Source of the DNA: Lewinellaceae bacterium
GTDB taxonomy: Bacteria > Bacteroidota > Bacteroidia > Chitinophagales > Saprospiraceae
NCBI GenBank assembly: GCA_029976695.1
Contig: JARQTN010000231.1
Coordinates: 1-38,097 of the forward strand
Direction of reading: 5' to 3'
Length of the DNA stretch: 38,097 bases
The translations under genes and the position numbers were made by a program. The stretch's first letter is position 1. Every line of letters starts with the position of its first letter. Shown here piece by piece: positions 28,101-35,246 of this stretch. The notes under the pieces were generated by a model, which saw only the letters and a list, made by a program, of their open reading frames with translations, was not told where the DNA came from and made no database searches.

Positions 28101-30628
28101 CCCCACCGGGATTCGGGCAACTTTACGCCGACATAGGATTCATAGGGATGCCATGGGACCCTGAACTGGTCAGAACTGAAGGCCCCGCCAGGTTCGAACA
28201 CACGTGTTTTGAACGAGGCAATCATCGGGCCGGGCAAATCTTCTGCCCGTACTTCCCTGAGGCTGACCTTTGCCTCCCCATCCGGATCGAGAGCACCTTC
28301 ATACACCGTATTGATGCGGCTGTCCGTCATCCGGGTGGGATCCTGGAATACATACCCGCTTGCCCCGCCGTCCCAGGCTTTGTTCCTGATCAGCTGCATT
28401 TCCACCTTGGCATCCAGTCCGCCTGCCGGGGCTCCGTGGAGCCAGTTTGACCTGAGGCCCAGGACAGGAGACCCGGCGTATGCCCCGATCTCTTCATCTG
28501 CATCTATCCGGATTTTGAGGCGGTTGGGACGAATTGTTTCCAATTTGATGACCTTGCTGAAAGTAGCACCTCCGACCTGTACTTCTGCACGCCAGTTCCC
28601 TGTCAGGTCTTCATTCCGGGTATCAAAATGGAACGGGTAGATGGGGCCGATACTTTCGGAAATCGTACTGGTATACAGTTCCTGCCCCCTCGGATTGATC
28701 AGGGTGCAAGTTACGGGATGGTTTATTCCGGTTGCGCCCGCCTCATCAAGGATAAAATTCAGGAATACCGTATCACCGGGCCTCCACACGTCCCGTTCGC
28801 CGTAGAGGAAACCTTTCATGCCTGCTAATGGCTGTACGCCGGAAACATCAAATTCGCCCATCTGCCGTGCACTCGCATCACCCAGCTTGAGGTACCCTTT
28901 TTCTGCGCCACGTGATGCGATGACAAATGACGGTTTGCGTTGCTGGGGGATGGCACATTTTCCGGCATCGTCCGTATGCGCTGTCCCGATCTGCTGCTGC
29001 TGGAAATCATACAATGCCACCTCTGCATCAGGAACCGGATCAGTCGTCCGTAGGTCAAGTACAGTGATCTGCATGTTCCCTTTTTCCCCTGCTTTTGCAA
29101 CCAGTCCCAGGTTGCTTGCCAGGATATTGCGCTGGATGAAATTCTCCTCGCTGTAATATGCCGGAAAGCACGGGTTTTCTGACTGCCCGTACCGGTATCC
29201 CGGGTAATCCCAGGGGTAGCGCATGATCGTCTCAAAACCGTCCCCTGACGACCTGTCCATTTCATTGTTTGCCGGCTCATTGTCACAGGCATATATGACA
29301 TCCTTGCGTTCGAAACCGACCCGGACCTGGTAAATGGATCCGGGTGAAAGTGACGTATATTTCCGCAGATCCAGCCCGATATGCTTCCATTGGTTGCGGT
29401 CATCCCCGGTAATTTCAAGCGGTACGTATTCCTGGGCAATGATGCGCCCGACAGGCTCCATGCCCCAGGTCCTGTGGAGGTCCTGATATTGCAGGAACTG
29501 GAGCACATTGCTCTCGAAAAGCTGGAAAATCTCGACGGTCACCGCACGTATGTTGATGGCCTCGAATGGGAAGATCACCTGGTCTGTATGCGGCACGATC
29601 ACACCACGGCCCACAAGCTTTAGCCGGGGAAGCATGTCCTCGAACGAAAGGTGGTAGTTCTTTGCCGTGCCCAGCAGGCGGCCGCCCCGGCTTTTTATCG
29701 CCCCCTCAACGATGAGTTCGAAAGAGCCATTCAGGCGTTCGCCCGTATAGACGGTCAATTCATTTCCGTCACGCTCAAGCCTGACCGGGTCCTCGGCATC
29801 AGGGATCCGGACCAGACCATTGATTTGCTGGCTTGGATCAAGCAAGTCCGAAAACAGGATTCTGACCTGCTTTCCGCCCGCCTGCACAACATCGACTTGC
29901 GTAATGACAAACGCATCCCTGGCCGGGATGGTCACCCTGTGCATCCCCTTTTCCTTTGACTCCACAACGGACTCGCTCCAGGAAATTTCGAGAACCTCAG
30001 GGCCTTCAGACTGCCTGATCCCGGAGATGGTGAATAAATGCGTGCGCTTGTCCGGCAAATGTTCCCAGGCCACGACAGGCGTTGATGGCCCGTATTTTAT
30101 TGAAAAGGTCTTTTCCACCTTTCGTTCATCTGCAGGGATCCCTGCATACAATGTCCCGCTCAGCTGCATCTCACCAGCATTTCGGGCGGGCTGGATCCCC
30201 CCGAACTCGATCTGCATATTTGCCGGCAGCACGGAAAACGGGAATACCAGCCTGGGGGCAAACTGCGCATTCCCCGGAATGACCTCGCCCGGGTTGAATG
30301 TAAGCGTGTAGTCCTTCCCGGGATGAAAATACCGGGCAGGCGTAAACAAAAAGGTATTTGGATCCTCCCACACCGCTCTTCCTTCAATGAAAGGATGAAT
30401 ACTCCAGGCTTTCGTTTCTACCTCTGTTCCCGCTTTTTCAGGGATAACGGCCGGTTGTACAAACCTGACCCTGATCTGGTCTGCGGGCCGGATCGCATCA
30501 GGCATATGGCCGGAAACATATTCCCTGAGCAATTCAGGATCCGTTCGAACGGTTTCCTTTTTCTGATCACACGAAAGGATGGAAATCAGGGTGAGGAGGG
30601 CAAGGAGGAAGCTGATGCGCTTTATCAT
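25112..30628 (-). CDS. Bacterial alpha-2-macroglobulin lipoprotein (YfhM-like) with CLEQ thioester motif
   Basis: This 1838-residue envelope protein has a lipoprotein signal (MIKRISFLLALLTLISILSC, Cys20), an MG-domain array with a bait-region stretch, the A2M domain (VVLHLGPFYLKPGESAKHD), and a thioester domain with PYGCLEQTTS, the reactive CLEQ at residues 1381-1384. Family members trap attacking proteases by covalent thioester capture and are thought to guard the periplasm, helped by PBP1C repairing the wall. Asp follows the lipidated Cys, which in E. coli would favour inner-membrane retention; that rule may not hold in Bacteroidota. I start at 30628, since the longer frame to 30682 would bury the signal peptide. 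pbpC follows after 14 bp. Confidence 0.95.
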   Translation of the reverse strand: MIKRISFLLALLTLISILSCDQKKETVRTDPELLREYVSGHMPDAIRPADQIRVRFVQPAVIPEKAGTEVETKAWSIHPFIEGRAVWEDPNTFLFTPARYFHPGKDYTLTFNPGEVIPGNAQFAPRLVFPFSVLPANMQIEFGGIQPARNAGEMQLSGTLYAGIPADERKVEKTFSIKYGPSTPVVAWEHLPDKRTHLFTISGIRQSEGPEVLEISWSESVVESKEKGMHRVTIPARDAFVITQVDVVQAGGKQVRILFSDLLDPSQQINGLVRIPDAEDPVRLERDGNELTVYTGERLNGSFELIVEGAIKSRGGRLLGTAKNYHLSFEDMLPRLKLVGRGVIVPHTDQVIFPFEAINIRAVTVEIFQLFESNVLQFLQYQDLHRTWGMEPVGRIIAQEYVPLEITGDDRNQWKHIGLDLRKYTSLSPGSIYQVRVGFERKDVIYACDNEPANNEMDRSSGDGFETIMRYPWDYPGYRYGQSENPCFPAYYSEENFIQRNILASNLGLVAKAGEKGNMQITVLDLRTTDPVPDAEVALYDFQQQQIGTAHTDDAGKCAIPQQRKPSFVIASRGAEKGYLKLGDASARQMGEFDVSGVQPLAGMKGFLYGERDVWRPGDTVFLNFILDEAGATGINHPVTCTLINPRGQELYTSTISESIGPIYPFHFDTRNEDLTGNWRAEVQVGGATFSKVIKLETIRPNRLKIRIDADEEIGAYAGSPVLGLRSNWLHGAPAGGLDAKVEMQLIRNKAWDGGASGYVFQDPTRMTDSRINTVYEGALDPDGEAKVSLREVRAEDLPGPMIASFKTRVFEPGGAFSSDQFRVPWHPYESYVGVKLPESRWGSKQLELDQENQVEIRSITHDGSGTANRTLTVGLYQAEWRWWWDRTNRSLAQFNSSMHTGSFIQDTILTDKSGKATYTITPKQYGAYLVRVCDAESGHCTGDFYYAGELWNENEDRHAAVKLVFSSDREKYSIGDFATLHIPSAPGSTVLVSLENQEGVLTEGRIMAISTQTDYSFQVTGEMMPNIYAHVSLLQPHAGHANDLPVRMYGVIPVMVEDPERVLLPSLEMPDELSPNKPFSVSVSERDGRPMAYTLAIVDEGLLDLTRFRTPDPGGHFFAREALGIRTWDVYDYVLGNYGSQVDRIISIGGDGAGPQIQDLEEVNRFKPVVLHLGPFYLKPGESAKHDLVMPNYVGSVRAMVVAAGSGKYGSAEKTVAVKQPLMLLPTLPRVLSPGEQIIVPVNVFAMDPRVKKVDIRCDVNDQLEILGTSQKELVFDRPGDQLIHFEILVREQIGKGEVRFTAESGRYGASAKTEIEILNPNPVISEVTDYVIPPGGMWDPLLDPVGMEGTREAVLELYRIVPFNLDVRLRYLIRYPYGCLEQTTSSVFPQLYVESLIELDQNQKNLIRSNVQAAIRKIRNFYHHGGGFTYWQGGSEVNDWTNSYAGHFLIEARKAGYYVPADMLEHWLSYQRNAARRFGQGESDFHAMLDQAYRLYTMALHSTAAYGEMNRMRNMPILPNAARLLLAGAYELTGQHEVAMDLVRKGGLSIEAYTSTGRTYGSDLRDRALLVESLSLMDQRSEAAPVVRKIVEDLGSGSWYSTQSTAFALKAIAGFLDGDKGGEMQFAVQMGDGQEEQVHHGKPVYRTELESPEIGKYRFTVQNTGKAELFARVVRRGQPAGPVTLKRNNHLNMQVRYLTMDGKELNVSTLRQGTDFIAEITVGNPGTRAASIEELALAQVFPSGWEILNQRMDVFADALKSDAFDYQDIRDDRVNTFFDLDNRNTAVFRVGLNATYAGRFLMPAQQCEAMYDHSISAVRPGRWVEVFADQQIAGTN

Positions 30629-30721
30629 ATCGTTTTCTTTTGATCCTGAACAAATGTGGGCAGAAATATGGAATTCTTCCACTGCCAGCGAGTAACCGCC
30701 GGCCGGAGCCGAGCATGTGCT

Positions 30722-31342
30722 TCAATCCGGTCCGGAACCGTTCAACAGCCTGCGGAATAAATCATAATCCGCGGGGGTATCGAGGTCAAATGCAGCTGAT
30801 GGTACAGGTACCCGAAAAAGCTGGTCCGGATACATCCTGAAGAGTACCGCAGCGCCTTTACGCGGATCCAGGTCAAGGAGATCGGGCCAGAATTTTCGAG
30901 GAAACAGAACAGGAGGCCCGGCAGACTGATCAAATGAGGAAGCGATGATGGATTCCGGATTTTCTGACCCGGCCTCCAGGAGTCTCATGAGGTGTGCAGG
31001 GCCTACAAAAACCTGGTCGAGCAGGACAAGGAGACATGCCCCTGCCGACGGGAATGCATCCCGGACATATCCGACGGCAGTTGCGATCGAACTCCCCAAA
31101 CCTGCTTCCCATCCGGGATGATGCACCCAGCGGACAAGCTGTGCGCGGGAAGCTGCCCTCACCTCCCGGGCGTGTGCTCCTGTCACAATGACTGGCGGCG
31201 GCGTGAATAACTTTTGCCACCTGGGCAATTGGTAATCGATCAATGGTACGCCATTGACGGGAAGGATCTGTTTCGGCCTGCCCATCCGGCTTGCTTCCCC
31301 GGCAGCCATCACGATCAGCACGGTATCTTTTCCTTTCTCCAT
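30722..31342 (-). CDS. MobA-like nucleotidyltransferase family protein
   Basis: This 206-residue NTP-transferase has the Rossmann-like nucleotide-binding opening VMAAGEASRMGRPKQILP and the acidic metal-site segment LLVLLDQVF, and closes with FDLDTPADYDLF, typical of the MocA/MobA-like group. Relatives load CTP or GTP onto molybdopterin, but others act in unrelated pathways. No molybdenum-enzyme gene is in this window, so I do not assign MocA. It overlaps the upstream PLP-enzyme gene by 1 bp (TGATG) and precedes the A2M gene by 93 bp on the same strand. Confidence 0.85.
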   Translation of the reverse strand: MEKGKDTVLIVMAAGEASRMGRPKQILPVNGVPLIDYQLPRWQKLFTPPPVIVTGAHAREVRAASRAQLVRWVHHPGWEAGLGSSIATAVGYVRDAFPSAGACLLVLLDQVFVGPAHLMRLLEAGSENPESIIASSFDQSAGPPVLFPRKFWPDLLDLDPRKGAAVLFRMYPDQLFRVPVPSAAFDLDTPADYDLFRRLLNGSGPD

Positions 31343-32481
31343 CAGGTCAGTTTCATGCGGGTTTTGCTCCGGGTAAAATGATCCATGATCCGGCCGTCGA
31401 GCGTGCGATAGCAGCCCATCAGGTTTGCCGTCATACAGGAGTGAACGGGCAAAATCAAGGCCAGGTCCCCAATTCCCAACTTTTCAAAATCAGTTGGTGC
31501 ACAATGCAGGACACCATGTTCCTGCGAGAGGCTTTTCAGCCATGAAAGATCACTGCTTGCTTCCCATCCTTCACCATTCCAGCGGGCCAGCTGCCCATAG
31601 TTCCTGCCTCCGCCTTTGTGTGAGGTGAAATCCTTTGAAAAGTGGATGCCGCCGCCATACAGGATGGCATCCATCCTTTCCCGGTGGAGGGCCACAACAG
31701 GGCACGCCATTGCTACGGCGATATCTTCCGTCATGCAAGAACCAAGCATGGCCTGCATGAGGTCATAAAAAACAAAATTGCCCGGCCGGATCTCGTCAAC
31801 TCCTTTCATATGGTCAATCCGGCTATAACAGGGAGTATCCCCGGCAGAGATCTGTAAATCAGGATACCGGTCAGAGAAATGTCGTGCCAGCCCGCCAAGG
31901 ATTCGGATCGTCTCTTCGTGTACTTTTTCCATCTGGCAATCGGATCCTCCAGCGTATGTATGCCCGGCATGGGCCATAAAACCCCCGACCCGGATATGCC
32001 TTGCCTGTTCCATGAGGTTAAGCAGCCCGGCAATTTCATCCACCTGCTCAGGGAGGAGGCCCGTGCGTCCGGTTCCCACATCGATCTTGATCCATCCTTC
32101 AACAGGATACTTGAGCTCCCGGATAAGTGCGTGAACAACTTCCGGATGCTGGCAGAGGATTTGGAGCTTTGCTTTGGATGCCAATTCATTGACAAGGTCC
32201 ATTTCCCGGATATTCAGGGGAAAGGCCACCGTGATATCCTTCCAGCCGGCATCGGCAAAATAGGCCGCCATGGCAAGGGATGATACGGTTATCCTGTCAA
32301 TCCCGAAATCGCGAAACCAATGCCCAATCGCAATGGACTGATGTGTTTTGAAATGCGGGCGCAGAATGACCTGGTCCTTCCTGGCCTTTTCGGCCATGCG
32401 CTGGATATTGCGTCTGCATTTTTGCTCATCGACAAGCAGGGTCGGCACCTGGATATCCTCCAGGGAGTGTATCAAATTCAT
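31342..32481 (-). CDS. D-serine dehydratase-like / D-threonine aldolase-type PLP enzyme (alanine racemase fold)
   Basis: This 379-residue fold-type III PLP enzyme has the cofactor lysine in RPHFKTHQS (Lys45), a GWIKIDVGTGRTGL strand, GGFMAHAGHTY, and a C-terminal metal motif HSC with His347 and Cys349. The His-x-Cys pair matches the zinc site of eukaryotic-type D-serine dehydratases; D-threonine aldolases have His-x-Asp. It should therefore act on a D-amino acid, most likely D-serine or a beta-hydroxy D-amino acid. Substrate is inferred. It is the first gene of a unit with the nucleotidyltransferase (1-bp overlap) and diverges from the cytochrome gene. Confidence 0.88.
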   Translation of the reverse strand: MNLIHSLEDIQVPTLLVDEQKCRRNIQRMAEKARKDQVILRPHFKTHQSIAIGHWFRDFGIDRITVSSLAMAAYFADAGWKDITVAFPLNIREMDLVNELASKAKLQILCQHPEVVHALIRELKYPVEGWIKIDVGTGRTGLLPEQVDEIAGLLNLMEQARHIRVGGFMAHAGHTYAGGSDCQMEKVHEETIRILGGLARHFSDRYPDLQISAGDTPCYSRIDHMKGVDEIRPGNFVFYDLMQAMLGSCMTEDIAVAMACPVVALHRERMDAILYGGGIHFSKDFTSHKGGGRNYGQLARWNGEGWEASSDLSWLKSLSQEHGVLHCAPTDFEKLGIGDLALILPVHSCMTANLMGCYRTLDGRIMDHFTRSKTRMKLT

Positions 32482-32562
32482 GCAATCGACTGATTTTTTA
32501 AACCAAAAGCGGAACCGATTGTGTTTTTACTCATAATATTGCACTCAATTCCAAAAAAGCTG

Positions 32563-32904
32563 ATGATGAAGTTAAGAATAACCGTGGCGTTCTTTTTATT
32601 TGGCATCTTCCTGATTGCCTGTTCTGAAAATAAGGTGCGAAACCAGCCGGACGAAGCATCCCTGAAAACAACCAGCTCAATTTCGGTGGGGGAACAGATC
32701 TATGACAAATACTGCAAGCTTTGTCACGGAAAGGACGGCAAACTCGGCCTAAACGGGGCAAAAGACATCACTGCGTCCGTACTCACCCTGGAAGAGCGTA
32801 TCCTGCTGATCAAAAACGGGAAAAACACCATGACTCCATTCGAAGGCATCCTGTCAGAAGAAGAAATCAAGGCGGTTGCCCGTTATTCGATGAGCCTGCA
32901 ATGA
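32563..32904 (+). CDS. Small c-type cytochrome lipoprotein
   Basis: This protein of 113 residues has a lipoprotein signal with lipobox LIAC (Cys20) and a single class I cytochrome c domain. The heme-binding motif CKLCH is at residues 51-55, and Met90 in NTMTPF is the likely sixth ligand. It should be an electron carrier held on a membrane facing the periplasm. The start is taken at 32563 (the next ATG at 32566 is equally good); the frame opens at 32521 but that part lacks a signal-like start. Its TGA overlaps the anmK ATG by 4 bp. The pairing of a cytochrome with a murein recycling kinase has no obvious biochemical link. Confidence 0.9.
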   Translation: MMKLRITVAFFLFGIFLIACSENKVRNQPDEASLKTTSSISVGEQIYDKYCKLCHGKDGKLGLNGAKDITASVLTLEERILLIKNGKNTMTPFEGILSEEEIKAVARYSMSLQ

Positions 32905-34028
32905 CAGAGAAGGAAGGACAATGGCACCATCTCCTGGGCGCGATCTCCGGTAGTTCACTGGATGGCCTCGATGTTGCTCTTGTTTCATTCCTCCTTTCTG
33001 CTGGCGACGGAAACCCTGTCATTCATGAGTGGAAAATTGTACAATCCGCAACCATCCCTTTTCCGGACGTTCTTGAAGGACGCTTGCGGAATGCGCCTTT
33101 CATCAGCGGCAAGGAACTCTGCATCCTCGATGCTGACCTGGGAAAGTGGATCGGCACCCAGGTGGACGAATTTCTCCGCCTGACCGACCATCAAAAGCCA
33201 GGACTTGTTTGTTCTCATGGCCACACGGTCTTCCATGAACCCCGTCAGGGCATGACTTGCCAGATCGGTCACGGAGCCCATATTGCAGAGATCACCGGCC
33301 TGCCAGTCGTATCAGACCTGCGCTATGCCGATATTGCAGCCGGGGGGGTAGGTGCCCCCCTTGCCCCGCTTGCGGATGTATACCTGTTCAAGGGGTATGA
33401 CTATTACCTCAACCTTGGCGGCATATCAAATCTCACACATACATTGGGGAAAGCCCCGCTTGCGTGGGACATCAGCGGCTGCAACCAGTTGTTGAATCAC
33501 CTTTCGCGAAAACTCGGGATTGCGTATGACAAAAATGGAGAAATTGCGCGGGGCGGAAAGGAAGACATCAATTTAACCTCAGCCTTGCACAATCTCCTCC
33601 CCTTCCGCATAGATGAGCCAGTCGCACTGGACAATCAGCAGGTCGTAAATCTCTATTTCCCGGTCCTTGATGATGCTTCCCGCCCGGTCGAGGACCTGCT
33701 CCGCACGTCCACAGGATACATTGCAGCACAAATCTCCAGGACGATTTCAGAACTTCAAAAAAAGTACGCGATCAGGCGAAAAACCAGGCTTCTTGCCACT
33801 GGTGGCGGCGCATTGAACGGGTTTATGATGGAGTTGCTTGGAGCACAACTTGGCGAAATGGATGTAGAACTGGTCATTCCCGAAAGGACCATCATCGAGT
33901 TCAAGGAAGCAGCGCTGATTGCACTGGCAGGTCTTTTCAGGAAAGCAGGACTGCCAAATAGCCTGCCTTCTGTTACCTTTGCCCGGCATCCTTCTATCGG
34001 CGGTGCACTACATCTACCAGGAAAATGA
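32901..34028 (+). CDS. anmK: Anhydro-N-acetylmuramic acid kinase
   Basis: This 375-residue sugar kinase phosphorylates and opens 1,6-anhydro-MurNAc, returning turnover products of peptidoglycan to metabolism. The ATPase-fold phosphate loop GAISGSSLDGLDVAL (about 13-27) matches the family GTMSGTSLDG block, and LNLGGISNLTH and LLATGGGALNGF are present. The active-site block usually reading FDTGPGN reads WDISGCN here; the Asp is kept. The ATG at 32901 overlaps the cytochrome stop (ATGA); the open frame upstream of it overlaps the cytochrome gene and is unlike the family. It overlaps the downstream SDR gene by another ATGA. Confidence 0.92.
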   Translation: MTEKEGQWHHLLGAISGSSLDGLDVALVSFLLSAGDGNPVIHEWKIVQSATIPFPDVLEGRLRNAPFISGKELCILDADLGKWIGTQVDEFLRLTDHQKPGLVCSHGHTVFHEPRQGMTCQIGHGAHIAEITGLPVVSDLRYADIAAGGVGAPLAPLADVYLFKGYDYYLNLGGISNLTHTLGKAPLAWDISGCNQLLNHLSRKLGIAYDKNGEIARGGKEDINLTSALHNLLPFRIDEPVALDNQQVVNLYFPVLDDASRPVEDLLRTSTGYIAAQISRTISELQKKYAIRRKTRLLATGGGALNGFMMELLGAQLGEMDVELVIPERTIIEFKEAALIALAGLFRKAGLPNSLPSVTFARHPSIGGALHLPGK

Positions 34029-35059
34029 ACAAAGACAGCAGGATACTGATTACCGGAGCTACCGGACTTGTAGGTTCATATGTAGCAAGGCTGCTGCATC
34101 AACAGGGCTATAGACATCTGGTGGCTACGAGGAGAGAAGGCAGCCGAACTGAATTGCTCGATGGACTGGAAGGGAAAATCGAATGGCTGACGGGAGATTT
34201 GAGTGACCCCTATTTTTCGAACAGGATCGTGTTCGGGAGCGATATCATTATTCACTGCGCCGGTTTCATTTCATTCAGCAGCAGTGACGAGGACCGGATG
34301 ATTGCCGTAAACAAGGAGGCCACAGCCAACCTGGTCAATGCCTCACTTGCATCGGGAACACGGCATTTTATCCATGTCAGCAGCATTGCAGCACTGGGTC
34401 GGACAGAAAGCGAACAAACCATAGACGAACATGCCATCTGGGAGAGGAACGAACTCAATTCAAATTATGCAATCTCCAAATTTCTTGGGGAGATGGAGGT
34501 ATGGCGGGGTTATGCCGAAGGGTTGCCAGCCGTGATCATCAACCCTTCCACAATCCTCGGGGGCGGATTCTGGGGAACAGGTTCGCTCGAAATCCTGGAG
34601 AAAGTCTGGAACGGGCTGATTTTTTACACGGAAGGCGCGACGGGATTTGTCGATGTCCGCGACGTGGCAAAAGCTGTCCTGATCCTCCTTCAGCAGGAAA
34701 TCACCGGCAGGAGGTATATCGTGAGCGGTGGCAATATGACTTTTCGCGACATGTTCGGGAGAATCGCCAGGGGCATGGACAAGAAAGCGCCGTATCTCAA
34801 GGTCCGGCCGTGGATGGCTGAACTGGTTTGGCGCGGATCCAGCCTTGTTTCGAGGATTACAGGCAAAAAACCGTTTGTAGAACGTGAAGTCGCGCGGATG
34901 ACCCAAAGGCGGTACACCTATGACAACGAAAGGTCTGTCCGGGACCTGGGGCTGGAGTATCTCCCGCTTGAACAGACAATCAGTGAAACGACCGCAGCAT
35001 ATGTGGAGAGCATGAAAGAGAAAAGGACTTATGCTGTCCTGCCCCTTGCGCCTGTCTAA
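34025..35059 (+). CDS. NAD-dependent epimerase/dehydratase family protein (extended SDR)
   Basis: This 344-residue enzyme has the extended-SDR Rossmann motif TGATGLVG (10-17), the HCAGF segment, VSSIAALG, and the catalytic YxxxK as YAISK. Domain order resembles dihydroflavonol-4-reductase/3-beta-HSD-like members; substrate is unknown. The ATG overlaps the anmK stop by 4 bp, making it the third gene of the cytochrome-anmK-SDR unit. A 187-bp spacer without an evident terminator follows. Confidence 0.9.
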   Translation: MNKDSRILITGATGLVGSYVARLLHQQGYRHLVATRREGSRTELLDGLEGKIEWLTGDLSDPYFSNRIVFGSDIIIHCAGFISFSSSDEDRMIAVNKEATANLVNASLASGTRHFIHVSSIAALGRTESEQTIDEHAIWERNELNSNYAISKFLGEMEVWRGYAEGLPAVIINPSTILGGGFWGTGSLEILEKVWNGLIFYTEGATGFVDVRDVAKAVLILLQQEITGRRYIVSGGNMTFRDMFGRIARGMDKKAPYLKVRPWMAELVWRGSSLVSRITGKKPFVEREVARMTQRRYTYDNERSVRDLGLEYLPLEQTISETTAAYVESMKEKRTYAVLPLAPV

Positions 35060-35153
35060 TAGCGTTTTCCCTAAAATTCAATAGCTTACACATACACCAT
35101 TTTTGCTATCCATTTCAGGCCATTCTTTTTCAATCCGAATTCCAACTTTATCC

Positions 35154-35183
35154 TTTGTAATTATCCCCATAATGGCTATTTTG
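35154..35183 (+). promoter_or_regulatory. Weak candidate promoter for the fusA2-type gene
   Basis: TTTG (35154-35157), a 19-bp spacer and TATTTTG (35177-35183, one base short of TAnnTTTG) resemble a Bacteroidota promoter, 63 bp upstream of the ATG at 35247. The 187-bp spacer 35060-35246 shows nothing else recognisable. Confidence 0.3.
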
Positions 35184-35246
35184 ATTTCCCTGTCAAATCG
35201 TCAGGACGCGACAAGCGTTTTCTTCAACCAATCAAAAAAGTGATTT

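Noticed and set aside
22710-32481. Reading this region as an anti-phage defence system
   Set aside because: A2M and PBP1C are known envelope-protection proteins, and none of the genes carries nuclease, helicase, TIR or toxin motifs.
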